Positions 35,432 to 44,593 are shown, counted from the first letter of the stretch. The stretch: 64,000 nt of DNA from Acinetobacter oleivorans DR1 (GCF_000196795.1 NC_014259.1:620001-684000), one strand, 5' to 3'. Numbers and translations: made by a program. Notes: generated from the letters alone by a model not told the origin.

Positions 35432-35998
35432 ATGTCAGATATTTTACCATTAAGCTGGTTTCAACGTGAAACCTCAGAAGTGGCTTATGACCTAATTGGC
35501 TGCGTATTATGTAAGCGACAACCTGATGGTCAAGTCATACGTTGCACAATTAGTGAAACAGAAGCTTATTTGGGTGTTCGGGATAAAGCTTGCCACAGCT
35601 ACAATGACAAGCGCACAGCACGAACAGATGTAATGTATCGCTCTGGTGGTACGATTTATGTCTACTTAATTTATGGCATGTATGAAATGCTCAATCTGAT
35701 TACTCAGACAGAAGGCATCCCTGAAGGGGTCATGATTCGTTCTGTATTTTTAAATGGTGCTTCAACAAAAAAAGAATATAAGCTTCTAGCTGGACCCGGA
35801 AAATTGACACGCTATTTGGGTATTGATCGAACTTTAAAAGGCCAGACTTTAGGTGAAGAAACGGGACTGTGGATTGAGGCAGCTTCGATACAGCCAGAAG
35901 TAGTGTTGACGCCACGGATTGGAATTGATTATGCCGAAGAAGCAAAAGATTGGCCTGAACGATATTGCTGGAAAGACCACCCATCTTTGAGTCGATAA
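35432..35998 (+). CDS. DNA-3-methyladenine glycosylase (AAG/MPG family)
   Basis: 188 residues from the ATG at 35432 (CAGAG upstream); a GTG nine codons earlier is unlikely. ISETEAYLGVRDKACHSYNDKRTART is the AAG catalytic segment with its glutamate. DVMYRSGGTIYVYLIYGMYEMLNLIT is the strongly conserved intercalating core, and GPGKLTRYLGID follows. This family, of the mammalian MPG type and not the Tag or AlkA type, excises alkylated purines and hypoxanthine. Its divergence from mutM puts two base-excision enzymes under one 75-bp control region. Confidence 0.93.
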   Translation: MSDILPLSWFQRETSEVAYDLIGCVLCKRQPDGQVIRCTISETEAYLGVRDKACHSYNDKRTARTDVMYRSGGTIYVYLIYGMYEMLNLITQTEGIPEGVMIRSVFLNGASTKKEYKLLAGPGKLTRYLGIDRTLKGQTLGEETGLWIEAASIQPEVVLTPRIGIDYAEEAKDWPERYCWKDHPSLSR

Positions 35999-36132
35999 TT
36001 CTAATCTGGAAATCAGTTTTTAGATATCGATGAAGAGTGTTCTAGATTTACAACAATGCAGATCGAATTCAATATCCAGACAAGACACCGCTTTTTGTTA
36101 TGATAACTACAATATAAATAAAGGAAATAAGC

Positions 36133-38262
36133 ATGTCCTTATTACGCTTAGATCGACTTCATTACTGTATTTTGATGAGTATGGGCTGCATTTCTAGCCC
36201 ACTTGTTTGGGCAGAAGACTTAACCCAAGACGTGACTGTATTGCCAACGTTACATGTGGAAGCAACTCGTACCGATACAACCTATTTGCAGACGCCAGCT
36301 TCGGTTTTTCGAATAGATGCACCTCAAGTCGATACTTCTTCACAAGTAAATTTAACCGAAGTTGTGAAGGGTATACCGAGTTTACAGCTTCGCAATCGTG
36401 AAAATTATGCACAAGATTTACAGTTATCTATGCGTGGTTTTGGTGCGCGTTCAACTTTTGGTGTTCGAGGCATTCGCCTGTATGTGGACGGTATTCCTGC
36501 TACGATGCCAGATGGACAGGGTCAAACGTCTAATATCGATTTAAGTAGTTTGGATCATGTTGAAGTTCTAACGGGACCTTTTTCATCACTATATGGAAAC
36601 TCATCTGGCGGGACAATTTTAACTTCTACTAAAGAAGGACAAGGAAAAGATTCAATTGAGCTGAGTTATTCGGGAGGCAGTCACGATAAAAGCCGAGCGG
36701 GACTCGTGCTACAAGGTGGGGCAAAGGGTGCGAATGAACCAAGCTATGTTATTAGTTCATCATACTTCGATACTGATGGTTACCGAGAACATAGTGGTGC
36801 AGAAAAAGTATTAAATAATGCAAAGCTCAGTTGGAATCTTAATGATGGTAGCAAAATCAACTGGATAACCAACTATGTCAAAATTCATGCAGATGACCCG
36901 CAGGGTTTAACACATGACCAGTGGAATGCTAATCCAAAGCAACAAGTTCCATTCTTAAAGCAATTTAATGTCCGTAAAGATATTGAACAAACTCAAACGG
37001 GTGTGACTTGGTCTAAACCGATTAATGATAAAAATGAACTCTATGCCATGGCATATTTAGGTAATCGCCAAGTCACTCAATATCAATCTATACCTAAATC
37101 AACACAAGATGCCAGCATCAATCATGCAGGCGGGGTAATTGATTTTGAGCGTGATTATTATGGTGCTGATTTCCGTTGGACGGGCAAAGAGTTACTTCCT
37201 AATACTACTCTAAGTGTTGGTGTTGCACTCGATGCAATGGATGAAGATCGTAAAGGTTTTGAAAACTTTAATTTAGTAAACGGGCAGCCTTCTTATGGCG
37301 TCAAAGGTAATTTGCGTCGTGATGAAGATAATACTTTGTGGAATATCGACCCCTATTTACAAGCGTCATGGCAGTTCTTACCAACTTGGCGTTTAGATAC
37401 GGGTGTTCGTTATAGCAATGTCCATTACAAATCTAAAGATAACTATTTAAGTAATGGCGACGATAGTGGTAAGACTGATTACGATAAAGTTTTACCTTCG
37501 GCTGCTTTAAGCTGGCAAATTTTACCTGAACTCATGGCTTATGTGAGTTATGCCAAAGGATTTGAAACGCCAACTTTTACTGAAATGGCATATCGTCCAG
37601 ATGGAGAAAGTGGTTTTAATTTTGATTTAACCGCATCCACAAGCGATACCTATGAAACAGGCTTAAAATCACAAAACCAATTTGGTGATTTTACTTTGGC
37701 AGTTTTTCAAACTAAAACCAAAGATGACATCGTTTCTGCGGGCAACTCAAATGGACGATCAACGTTTCGTAATGCAGATAAAACCTTACGTGAAGGCGTA
37801 GAGTTTGCATGGAATAAAAAGTTGTGGCGAGATTTAACAGCGACTGCTAGCTATACATATTTAGATGCAACTTTTGATGCTGATATTCCAGCTTTAGGAA
37901 GTATTGCTCAAATTCCATCGGGTAATGCCATTCCAGGAATTGCTAAAAACCAGGCTTATGCCTCTTTAGCTTGGCAGCCATCGCACGGTCTATATGGCGG
38001 TGTAGATGTACAGTATATGGATAAAGTATACGTGAATGATACCAACAGTGACGCGGCACCAAGCTACAGTGTAACCTCAGCTAATGTGGGTTATGCATGG
38101 GTAATGGGCGACTGGAAAGTGAATAGCTTTGCCCGTGTTGATAACCTATTTGATAAAAACTATGCAGGTTCAGTGATCGTAAATGATGGTAATGGACGTT
38201 ATTTTGAACCAGCGGATGGACGTAACTGGAGTGCAGGTTTACGTGTAATTAAGCAATTCTAG
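36133..38262 (+). CDS. TonB-dependent receptor resembling the PQQ importer PqqU (YncD)
   Basis: 709 residues. A signal peptide of about 27 residues is followed by a TonB-box-like TVLPTLHV, a plug and a 22-strand barrel ending in KQF. The plug and several barrel segments (NYAQDLQLSMRGFGARSTFG, RLYVDGIPATMPDGQGQTSN, VIVNDGNGRYFEPADGRNW) match E. coli YncD/PqqU, as I recall it, almost word for word. PqqU takes up exogenous PQQ. The organism encodes a PQQ enzyme (gcd) 17 kb away, which makes the assignment attractive. I see no clear Fur box upstream. The function as PQQ importer is inference from similarity. The next gene starts 9 nt later. Confidence 0.85.
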   Translation: MSLLRLDRLHYCILMSMGCISSPLVWAEDLTQDVTVLPTLHVEATRTDTTYLQTPASVFRIDAPQVDTSSQVNLTEVVKGIPSLQLRNRENYAQDLQLSMRGFGARSTFGVRGIRLYVDGIPATMPDGQGQTSNIDLSSLDHVEVLTGPFSSLYGNSSGGTILTSTKEGQGKDSIELSYSGGSHDKSRAGLVLQGGAKGANEPSYVISSSYFDTDGYREHSGAEKVLNNAKLSWNLNDGSKINWITNYVKIHADDPQGLTHDQWNANPKQQVPFLKQFNVRKDIEQTQTGVTWSKPINDKNELYAMAYLGNRQVTQYQSIPKSTQDASINHAGGVIDFERDYYGADFRWTGKELLPNTTLSVGVALDAMDEDRKGFENFNLVNGQPSYGVKGNLRRDEDNTLWNIDPYLQASWQFLPTWRLDTGVRYSNVHYKSKDNYLSNGDDSGKTDYDKVLPSAALSWQILPELMAYVSYAKGFETPTFTEMAYRPDGESGFNFDLTASTSDTYETGLKSQNQFGDFTLAVFQTKTKDDIVSAGNSNGRSTFRNADKTLREGVEFAWNKKLWRDLTATASYTYLDATFDADIPALGSIAQIPSGNAIPGIAKNQAYASLAWQPSHGLYGGVDVQYMDKVYVNDTNSDAAPSYSVTSANVGYAWVMGDWKVNSFARVDNLFDKNYAGSVIVNDGNGRYFEPADGRNWSAGLRVIKQF

Positions 38263-38271
38263 GAATTAAAA

Positions 38272-39381
38272 ATGGCGAAATTATTTGAAACGGTTAACTT
38301 TGGTTCACTACAACTGGTCAATAGAATTGTAATTGCTCCAATGTGCCAATATTCGGCAACAGATGATGGTGAAATTACCTATTGGCATGAACAGCAATGG
38401 GCAAATTATGCATTGTCTGGCGCTGGGCTTTGTATTGTAGAGGCGACTGCTGTACAACCTGAAGGTCGGATTAGCTATGCTGACCTTGGGCTCTGGAATG
38501 ATCAGCAACGTGACCAAATCAAAACGTTGTTAGCTAAGGTTCATACACTTTCACCAATGCCATTTGGAATTCAGTTAGCACATGCAGGGCGTAAAGCATC
38601 TACTGAAAAGCCATGGTTAGGTAAAGGTCAGATTGCAAAAGATCAGCCTCATGGTTGGCAAACGGTTGCACCAAGTGAAAGTACTTTTTCTGTTCATGAT
38701 GCAGCACCCCATGCTTTGACCATTGCTGAGATTAAACAAGTTCAACAAGACTTTGCAGCAGCGGCAAAACGTGCTGTAGAAGCTGGGTTTGAGTTGATTG
38801 AAGTTCATGCTGCACATGGTTACTTACTACATCAATTCTTATCGCCAATTGCCAATCAGCGTACTGATGAATATGGTGGTTCTTTAGAAAACCGTATGCG
38901 TATGACTCTTGAGGTTCTTCAGGCAATTAAACTCGCTGTACCTGAAGGTTATCCTGTTGGTGTTAGACTCTCTGCGACTGATTGGTTAGAGAGCATCGAG
39001 CACTGGGATGTTGAATCTACAGTTGGTTTATCAAAAGCTTTAGAGCAATTGGGCGCAGCCTATGTGCATGTGTCTAGTGGTGGTTTGCACGAGCATCAAT
39101 CTATTACGATTGGGGCAGGTTACCAAGTTCCATTTGCTGAACAAGTCAAAAAGCATGTGTCTATTCCAGTCATTGCTGTAGGCTTAATTACTGAGCCAGA
39201 ACATGCCGAACAAATTTTGGAAAACCAGCAAGCTGATGCTATTGGTCTTGCTCGTGCAATGTTATATGACCCAAGATGGCCTTGGCATGCAGCAGCAGCT
39301 TTAGGTGCAGAAGTTAAAATTGCGCCTCAGTATTTACGTTGCCAACCTCATGGATTAAAGCAGCTTTTTAACTCTTTTTAA
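38272..39381 (+). CDS. NADH:flavin oxidoreductase of the old yellow enzyme family (YqjM-like)
   Basis: 369 residues: an FMN-dependent TIM barrel with the N-terminal NRIVIAPMCQYSATDDGEITYWHEQQW, the catalytic/ligand-binding HAAHGYLLHQFLSPIANQRTDEYGGSLENR and the phosphate-binding VIAVGLITEPEHAEQIL. The cysteine in APMCQYS and the general layout place it with thermophilic-like/YqjM ene-reductases, which reduce activated alkenes, quinones or nitro compounds. AGGA precedes the ATG, which lies 9 nt after the receptor stop, so these two genes form one transcript. Confidence 0.93.
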   Translation: MAKLFETVNFGSLQLVNRIVIAPMCQYSATDDGEITYWHEQQWANYALSGAGLCIVEATAVQPEGRISYADLGLWNDQQRDQIKTLLAKVHTLSPMPFGIQLAHAGRKASTEKPWLGKGQIAKDQPHGWQTVAPSESTFSVHDAAPHALTIAEIKQVQQDFAAAAKRAVEAGFELIEVHAAHGYLLHQFLSPIANQRTDEYGGSLENRMRMTLEVLQAIKLAVPEGYPVGVRLSATDWLESIEHWDVESTVGLSKALEQLGAAYVHVSSGGLHEHQSITIGAGYQVPFAEQVKKHVSIPVIAVGLITEPEHAEQILENQQADAIGLARAMLYDPRWPWHAAAALGAEVKIAPQYLRCQPHGLKQLFNSF

Positions 39382-39437
39382 TTGTTTTGGGCAAAGTTAT
39401 CTTTGCCCATTTTTCTTTCGCTAAGTGAGGACGGTCA

Positions 39438-40361
39438 GTGGTTTTTCAGGTTATTTTACCTATCTTGATATTGCTATTGATGGGCTATGTTTGTGTCCTC
39501 ATCAAATTGGTAACGCCTGAACAGATCAGGGCTCTTAGCGCATTTGTAATTAAAATTTCTTTACCAGCTTTTTTAATTCACTCATTGGCAAATAAAAACT
39601 TACAAGACATTTGGCACCCTGCTTATTTTCTTGCTTATGGCGGTGGGTCTTTAATTTTATTTTTCTTGGCTTTTATTCTCTATCGAAAATATTTTAAAAA
39701 TAGTTTAACTCATAGCGCCGTGATTTCGATGGGCGCATCTATGTCCAATACTGGATTTATGGGAACAGCTATTTTAACCATGTTGATAGGTAATCATGCT
39801 GCGATTTATATTTCTTTAACACTCATCATTGAAAATTTATTGATTGTGGCACTGATGCTCATTCTGGCCGAAGCTGGTTTACATCAACAACAAAATCTTT
39901 TACCGCTTTTAAAACAGACTTTTTTAAACTTACTCAAGAATCCTGTCATTATCGCGATTTTGGTTGGAATGGGATGTATTCTTTTCGATGTTAATCTTCC
40001 TACAACGCTTGATCAGTCTCTAGAGTTACTTGGACGCACAGCTTCGCCTTTGGCTTTGTTTGCAATTGGTGGGAGTTTAGTGGGTATTGGAATCACTACA
40101 GTAAATACAGAAAGCATTTTGTTGGCGATATTTAAAGTTATTCTTATGCCATCTGTTATTTTTTCTCTCTTTTTGATCACTCCAAATGTAAGTCGTGAGA
40201 TGCTTTACGCAGGAACATTAATTGCTGCTTTACCAATGCCGATTGCTTTCGGAATTTTTGGACAGGCTTATGGATTAAATGAAAAAGCATTAACACCGCT
40301 TATGATTAGTACAGTTGTTGGTTTTATTGGCGTTAGCGGGCTTATTGCTTTGTGGTGGTAA
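39438..40361 (+). CDS. AEC family transporter (auxin efflux carrier superfamily)
   Basis: 307 residues with ten predicted membrane spans. It begins at GTG 39438, 7 nt after GAGG. SAFVIKISLPAFLIHSLANK and SMGASMSNTGFMGTAIL are the conserved crossing segments of AEC/MdcF-like proteins, and the last part, AALPMPIAFGIFGQAYGLNEKALTPLMISTVVGF, is typical. Bacterial members carry malonate, malate or other organic acids; the substrate is unknown. The gap to the oxidoreductase is 56 nt. Confidence 0.9.
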   Translation: MVFQVILPILILLLMGYVCVLIKLVTPEQIRALSAFVIKISLPAFLIHSLANKNLQDIWHPAYFLAYGGGSLILFFLAFILYRKYFKNSLTHSAVISMGASMSNTGFMGTAILTMLIGNHAAIYISLTLIIENLLIVALMLILAEAGLHQQQNLLPLLKQTFLNLLKNPVIIAILVGMGCILFDVNLPTTLDQSLELLGRTASPLALFAIGGSLVGIGITTVNTESILLAIFKVILMPSVIFSLFLITPNVSREMLYAGTLIAALPMPIAFGIFGQAYGLNEKALTPLMISTVVGFIGVSGLIALWW

Positions 40362-40367
40362 AAGAAA

Positions 40368-40383
40368 AGCCCCGTAAGGGGCT
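40368..40383. terminator. Short hairpin between convergent genes
   Basis: AGCCCC/GGGGCT with a GTAA loop. It lies 6 nt after the transporter stop and 4 nt before the stop of the opposite gene, without long T runs. Confidence 0.55.
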
Positions 40384-40387
40384 AGTA

Positions 40388-41212
40388 CTATTTCTTTGGT
40401 GCTGGTTGTGCGGGAGCATTTGCAGCCTGCTTACTTTTTTCTGCAATAATCTTATCAACCGAGGCTAAAGACTCTTTAGCGTTAGGAACATTTTGATTGG
40501 CAAGTTCAGTAAAGATCTTTTTGGCCTCAGGTAAATTTTGCGGAATGATATTGCCATTCGCCATCATGGTCGCTAAAGCCATAGACGCAGGAGCGTAGCC
40601 TTTTTGAGCAATCGATTGCAAAGCTTCGATACCTTGGCGTTTCATTAACGGATTTTTATTTTCCACACCTTGGCTAATATCATAAAGTGCTTTCACCTGA
40701 GTCGCTGGATAGTTACCCTTTCTAATTAAAGGCGCTAACTTTTGAAGGGCAATTTGATGTGACTGCGGTTTTTTCTGAGCAAATAAAATCGTCGCGATTT
40801 TCACAGTTGCATCATCAGAGCCTTGAGCCGATGCTTTTTGAATATATTGACTGAATTTGCTGCTGTCTTTGGCAACTCCTAATTCACCAGTCTCATAAAT
40901 TTGTGCAAGCGTGTAACTCGCTTGGGCGTACCCTTTATTTGAAGCATCTTCATAATACTTGAGGGCTTTAGAAGAGTCTTTTGCTGTACCTTGGCCCATT
41001 TGAGTCATATAGCCTAAGTTATAGATGGCTTGGGCATTACCTGTTTGTGCTAGGCGTTGCATTTCCTGAAATGCAGCAGAGTAATTTTTTGCTGCGTAGA
41101 GTTGTTCAGCTTGTTTGAAAACATCGGTTTTAGCAGCAGTCGCCGTGTTATCAGCTGCAAAAATTGATGCACTTGAAAGGGTGATTAGGCTTGCGATTAG
41201 TAATTTCTTCAT
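40388..41212 (-). CDS. Exported Sel1/TPR-repeat protein
   Basis: 274 residues. The signal peptide MKKLLIASLITLSSASIFA is cut before ADNTATA. From about residue 45 it has Sel1-like repeats (AQAIYNLGYMTQMGQGTAKDSS, ASYTLAQIYETGELGVAKDSS) and further less regular helical pairs, ending in a Lys/Pro/Ala tail. Such solenoid proteins are protein-interaction modules in the periplasm. The particular role is unknown. It is monocistronic. Confidence 0.85.
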   Translation of the reverse strand: MKKLLIASLITLSSASIFAADNTATAAKTDVFKQAEQLYAAKNYSAAFQEMQRLAQTGNAQAIYNLGYMTQMGQGTAKDSSKALKYYEDASNKGYAQASYTLAQIYETGELGVAKDSSKFSQYIQKASAQGSDDATVKIATILFAQKKPQSHQIALQKLAPLIRKGNYPATQVKALYDISQGVENKNPLMKRQGIEALQSIAQKGYAPASMALATMMANGNIIPQNLPEAKKIFTELANQNVPNAKESLASVDKIIAEKSKQAANAPAQPAPKK

Positions 41213-41351
41213 TTCTTTTTAACCTTTTACTTCGTAGCTACATCATTCCATTGATGCATTAAATAGTTTCATTTCTCATCATAAATATTGATTGCTGAAA
41301 GTAAACAGCCGATTTGTATATAAAGCGCTGCACTTTGGGCAAATTGTGGAG

Positions 41352-41389
41352 AAAAAATACCCACTCACATTCATACAATGGAGCGGGTA
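41352..41389 (-). terminator. Probable terminator of dsbC
   Basis: TACCC-A-CTC with GAG-C-GGGTA (8 paired bases, one mismatch), followed on the minus strand by TTTTTTC, directly after the dsbC stop. Confidence 0.7.
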
Positions 41390-41395
41390 ATATTA

Positions 41396-42106
41396 TTATT
41401 TTGCTGACTGAAGTAATGCTTCGATTTGCTTGGCATCACTTGGAACACCAGAGAGTCTTTGGCCATCTTGCAAGAACAGGGTAGGTGTTCCATCAATATT
41501 TAATTTTTGACCTAAAGCGATATTTTTCTGAATTGGGCTTGAGCAACTTTTGCTATTAGTCGGCAATTTGCGGTTAAGCATGTAGTTTGTCCAAGCTTCT
41601 GCTGGATTTTTTGAGCACCAGATTTGATTTGAAACTTTTTCAGCATTTGGATGCAAACTAGTAAGAGGATAAAGGAACACATATACCGTTACGTTATCAA
41701 CACCAACCATATTTTGCTCTAAGCGCTGGCAATATGGGCAATCTGGGTCACTAAAGACATAGATCGTACGTTCGCCTTTACCTTTTACATATTTAATGGC
41801 CTGATTTAATGGCAAACTTTTAACGTCAATTTTGCCCAGTTCGGCAATACGTTCTTCAGTCATATTTTTTTGTTGTTTGATGTCGACTAGGTTACCAACA
41901 AAAAAGTACTTAGCATCTTGGTTGGTATAGACAATACGGCCGCTTGTGTACACTTCATAGATGCCTTGTACAGGAGATTGATAAACACCTTTTACAGGCA
42001 AATCTGGATAATTCGTCTTAAGATTTTGTTCAAGGGCTTTAACGTCAGCATGAGCAGAACCGAAAATAGCCAGACTCAACATGAGTGTAGCAAGTTTAGT
42101 TTTCAT
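41396..42106 (-). CDS. dsbC: Thiol:disulfide interchange protein DsbC
   Basis: 236 residues from the ATG at 42106, which begins the signal peptide MKTKLATLMLSLAIFGSAHA; a longer frame upstream is Lys-rich and lacks support. The N-terminal dimerisation domain (VKGVYQSPVQGIYEVYTSGRIVYTN) is followed by the thioredoxin domain with the active site CPYC in FSDPDCPYCQRLE and the cis-proline GTPTLF. A second cysteine pair (WCSKN and KSCSS) matches DsbC. It isomerises wrong disulfides in the periplasm and needs DsbD for reduction. Confidence 0.95.
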   Translation of the reverse strand: MKTKLATLMLSLAIFGSAHADVKALEQNLKTNYPDLPVKGVYQSPVQGIYEVYTSGRIVYTNQDAKYFFVGNLVDIKQQKNMTEERIAELGKIDVKSLPLNQAIKYVKGKGERTIYVFSDPDCPYCQRLEQNMVGVDNVTVYVFLYPLTSLHPNAEKVSNQIWCSKNPAEAWTNYMLNRKLPTNSKSCSSPIQKNIALGQKLNIDGTPTLFLQDGQRLSGVPSDAKQIEALLQSAK

Positions 42107-42204
42107 CTTTTTTCTCTTTAATTTCAACAGGGCTAATGATGGCATATAAAACTTAAAAAATTGATGTTCTAATCTAATGAAATCATTAGTGTTTTGTATC
42201 TATA

Positions 42205-42232
42205 AAAAAGCCCACTAACTTAGAAGTGGGCA
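42205..42232 (-). terminator. Intrinsic terminator of ygfZ
   Basis: GCCCACT/AGTGGGC with an 8-nt loop, followed by six T on the minus strand. Confidence 0.88.
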
Positions 42233-42251
42233 ATTCGAGCTAATAAAATTA

Positions 42252-42974
42252 TTATTGTGGTCTTGCAACATCGCCACTTAAAGCTTCAGGTAACTCAAGA
42301 ATTTGAAGCCCCAACTCTTGTAGAGCAGCAGGTTTAGCAACAACTAAAGCAAGATAACCTTGATCATTTGCAATACTATTAACGACTTCAATATCGTTAT
42401 TTAGTTGAGTTGCTGAAGCAGGTGCTTCACCTGTACCCTGAACCAGATGTAACCAGTGTTTTGGTTTTGCTTTAAACCAAAGACGCGCCACAATTTCCTG
42501 ACCTAAGTAACAGCCCTTATCGTAATTGACACCTTCACGTTGATGTAAACGCAATTCTTGTGGTTGGAACTCATGTTCAGTTGCCTGTGTAATCCATGCT
42601 TGACCAGTCATAATGGCTTGTTTTTGCCATTCAGAAATATCAGTTTCAGTTGTACTAAACTCAGTTTGATGATTCACAAATTTTGGAAACACAGCACCTT
42701 GTTCACTCAAAGTCATTTTCGAAAAAGCACCAAATTTTTTAATATGTTTGGCAAACTCTTCAGCTTGATCTTGAGCAACTACAATTTCAAAACTTTCAGG
42801 ATTAATCTTTTTTAGCCACAAGCCAAAGTGAATACGACCTTTAAGATCACAAATGGCTGTATAGCGAGTTTCATTTTCAGCTAAACGTTCAGTATCTACA
42901 GTAACCTGGCCTTGTAAAAACTTCTGTGCATCTATACCGTTTAAAGCATATGAGGAGAAAGCGAGCAGACTCAT
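42252..42974 (-). CDS. ygfZ: Folate-binding protein YgfZ (Fe-S cluster repair)
   Basis: 240 residues from the ATG at 42974; the frame extends to a TTG at 42992 without a better site. The hallmark KGCYLGQE (in YDKGCYLGQEIVARLWF) carries the conserved cysteine. ALNGIDAQKFLQGQVTVD is the GcvT-like N-terminal segment. YgfZ/IBA57 proteins bind tetrahydrofolate and help maintain some 4Fe-4S enzymes such as MiaB. The protein is shorter than the E. coli one (about 326) and lacks part of the C-terminal barrel. Confidence 0.9.
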   Translation of the reverse strand: MSLLAFSSYALNGIDAQKFLQGQVTVDTERLAENETRYTAICDLKGRIHFGLWLKKINPESFEIVVAQDQAEEFAKHIKKFGAFSKMTLSEQGAVFPKFVNHQTEFSTTETDISEWQKQAIMTGQAWITQATEHEFQPQELRLHQREGVNYDKGCYLGQEIVARLWFKAKPKHWLHLVQGTGEAPASATQLNNDIEVVNSIANDQGYLALVVAKPAALQELGLQILELPEALSGDVARPQ

Positions 42975-43189
42975 GATTAATCTCAAATTCAATATGTTTC
43001 TTTATGATTGCTGACTATTTTGCTCCATTTTTACTAAAAAATCAGCCCTAGTTTTCGTAATTTGATTTCGCCTGAAAAAAGTATTTTGTTTGAAAAAACA
43101 CCAAAAATATACGTTCGCATAAATCGGAAGGTTTAAGCTAATAAGCATAATTTCGATAATTTGAAAGAAATTAAAATAAGGAGAATATG

Positions 43190-43639
43190 ATGGCAACAGG
43201 AACAGTAAAATTTCATCGCGTGTTTAAGGCTCCAGCCGAGCGAGTTTACCGTGCATTTTTAGACCCAGATGCTTTAGTCAAGTGGTTACCGCCGCATGGC
43301 TTTACTGCCAAGGTTCATAGTTTTGATGCAAGTGTTGGTGGCTCATACAAAATGAGTTTTACCAATTTTTCGACAGGTTCAACACACGCTTTTGGTGGAA
43401 CATATGTTGAATTAGTTCCAAATGAATTAATTCGATATAACGATCAATTCGATGACCCAAATTTACCTGGGACTATGCAGGTTACTATTACATTAAAAAG
43501 CGTATTGGTAGGTACAGAAGTACATATTACGCAAGAAGGCATACCTGAAGTTATTCCTGTAGAAGCCTGCTACTTAGGATGGCAAGAATCTTTATCTTTA
43601 CTGACATTGTTAATCGAAGCAGATATCCCTGACCAATAA
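43190..43639 (+). CDS. SRPBCC / AHSA1-like domain protein
   Basis: 149 residues. Two adjacent ATGs exist; the second (43190) is 6 nt from AAGGAG and is the better start. FHRVFKAPAERVYRAFLDPDALVKWLPPHGFTAKV is the standard opening of the START-like AHSA1 domain. FGGTYVELVPNELIRYNDQF and the C-terminal GWQESLSLLTLLIEADIPDQ complete the single domain. These proteins bind hydrophobic ligands or act as enzyme accessories; none of that can be specified here. A terminator follows. Confidence 0.9.
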   Translation: MATGTVKFHRVFKAPAERVYRAFLDPDALVKWLPPHGFTAKVHSFDASVGGSYKMSFTNFSTGSTHAFGGTYVELVPNELIRYNDQFDDPNLPGTMQVTITLKSVLVGTEVHITQEGIPEVIPVEACYLGWQESLSLLTLLIEADIPDQ

Positions 43640-43666
43640 ACCTTCTAAAATTTTAATGAAATATTT

Positions 43667-43700
43667 AAAAAGTGAGTGGAGCTAAAATCTGCTCACTTTT
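43667..43700 (+). terminator. Intrinsic terminator of the SRPBCC gene
   Basis: AAAAGTGAG/CTCACTTTT with a 15-nt loop, ending in TTTTCTTTT. Confidence 0.75.
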
Positions 43701-43747
43701 CTTTTATAGGGTTTATCTAAAATGTAAAACTTACACAGAGAAAGATT

Positions 43748-44104
43748 ATGGATATACATATTAAAAGAATTTATGAAAAAGCTGAGCCTAGTGATGGGAA
43801 GCGAATTTTGGTTGATCGCCTATGGAGTCGGGGGATTAGTAAGGGAAATGCTCATTTAGATTTGTGGTTAAAAGAAGTGGCCCCTTCAACTGAACTGCGC
43901 AAGTGGTTCCATGCAGCAACGCCAGATCATTGGGAAGAATTTAAGCAGCGTTATTTAAAAGAGCTTGAAACCAACTCCGCAGTTGAAGAGTTACAACACA
44001 TCGCAGTAGAACATACAGTGACGCTTTTATATTCAGCAAAAGATGTTGAAAATAACCATGCAATTATTTTGAAAGAATATTTATTAAGTAAAAACTCAAA
44101 ATGA
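43748..44104 (+). CDS. DUF488 family protein
   Basis: 118 residues. RIYEKAEPSDGKRILVDRLWSRGISKGNAHLDLWLKEVAPSTELRKWF is the well-conserved opening of DUF488 (YeaO-like) proteins. VTLLYSAKDVENNHAIILKEYL matches its C-terminus. Members are small alpha/beta proteins of unknown biochemical function. A ribosome site AGAGAAAG precedes the ATG. It sits alone between two terminator-bounded genes. Confidence 0.9.
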   Translation: MDIHIKRIYEKAEPSDGKRILVDRLWSRGISKGNAHLDLWLKEVAPSTELRKWFHAATPDHWEEFKQRYLKELETNSAVEELQHIAVEHTVTLLYSAKDVENNHAIILKEYLLSKNSK

Positions 44105-44193
44105 ATGTATAAATTTTTTTTGGTAAAAGTCTTTTATTTAAAACTTTAAAAAATGAGTTATATCTCGCATAATATACTTTTTGAGATTTTTTC

Positions 44194-44538
44194 ATGTCTT
44201 TGCCAAACTGCCCACAATGCCAATCAGAATATACTTACCAAGATGGCGACTTATTGATTTGTCCTGAATGCTCCAATGAGTGGAAAGAAGGGGATGCATC
44301 GCTTGCTGAAGAACAAGAAATTATTAAAGATGCTAATGGAAATGTATTAGCTGATGGCGACAGCGTAACTGTCATTAAAGACTTAAAAATTAAAGGTTCA
44401 TCTTCAGTTGTAAAAGTAGGCACGAAAGTAAAAACGATTCGTTTAGTTCCAGATGCAAGTGATGGCCACAATATCGATTGCAAAATTGATGGTATTGGTC
44501 AGATGAAGTTAAAATCTGAATTTGTAAAAAAAGCTTAA
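44194..44538 (+). CDS. yjdM: PhnA/YjdM family zinc-ribbon protein
   Basis: 114 residues: an N-terminal zinc ribbon LPNCPQCQSEYTYQDGDLLICPECSNEW with four cysteines, then the PhnA domain DANGNVLADGDSVTVIKDLKIKGSSSVVKVGTKVKTIRL. Historically linked to phosphonate use, YjdM does not have a proven role in it; the related Pseudomonas phosphonoacetate hydrolase is unrelated. No phn genes are nearby. No good Shine-Dalgarno precedes the ATG. Confidence 0.92.
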   Translation: MSLPNCPQCQSEYTYQDGDLLICPECSNEWKEGDASLAEEQEIIKDANGNVLADGDSVTVIKDLKIKGSSSVVKVGTKVKTIRLVPDASDGHNIDCKIDGIGQMKLKSEFVKKA

Positions 44539-44561
44539 ATTGTTAATTTTAATTACATTTC

Positions 44562-44593
44562 AGTAGAGATATGCACTTATATCTCTACTTTTT
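44562..44593 (+). terminator. Intrinsic terminator of yjdM
   Basis: AGTAGAGATAT/ATATCTCTACT (11 bp, 6-nt loop) followed by T. Confidence 0.85.

Noticed and set aside
36000..36132. Fur box upstream of the TonB-dependent receptor
   Set aside because: No 19-bp GATAAT-type palindrome was found, which agrees with a non-siderophore substrate.
44194..44538. Phosphonoacetate hydrolase
   Set aside because: The zinc ribbon and PhnA domain identify the small YjdM family, which is unrelated to the hydrolase of the same old name.
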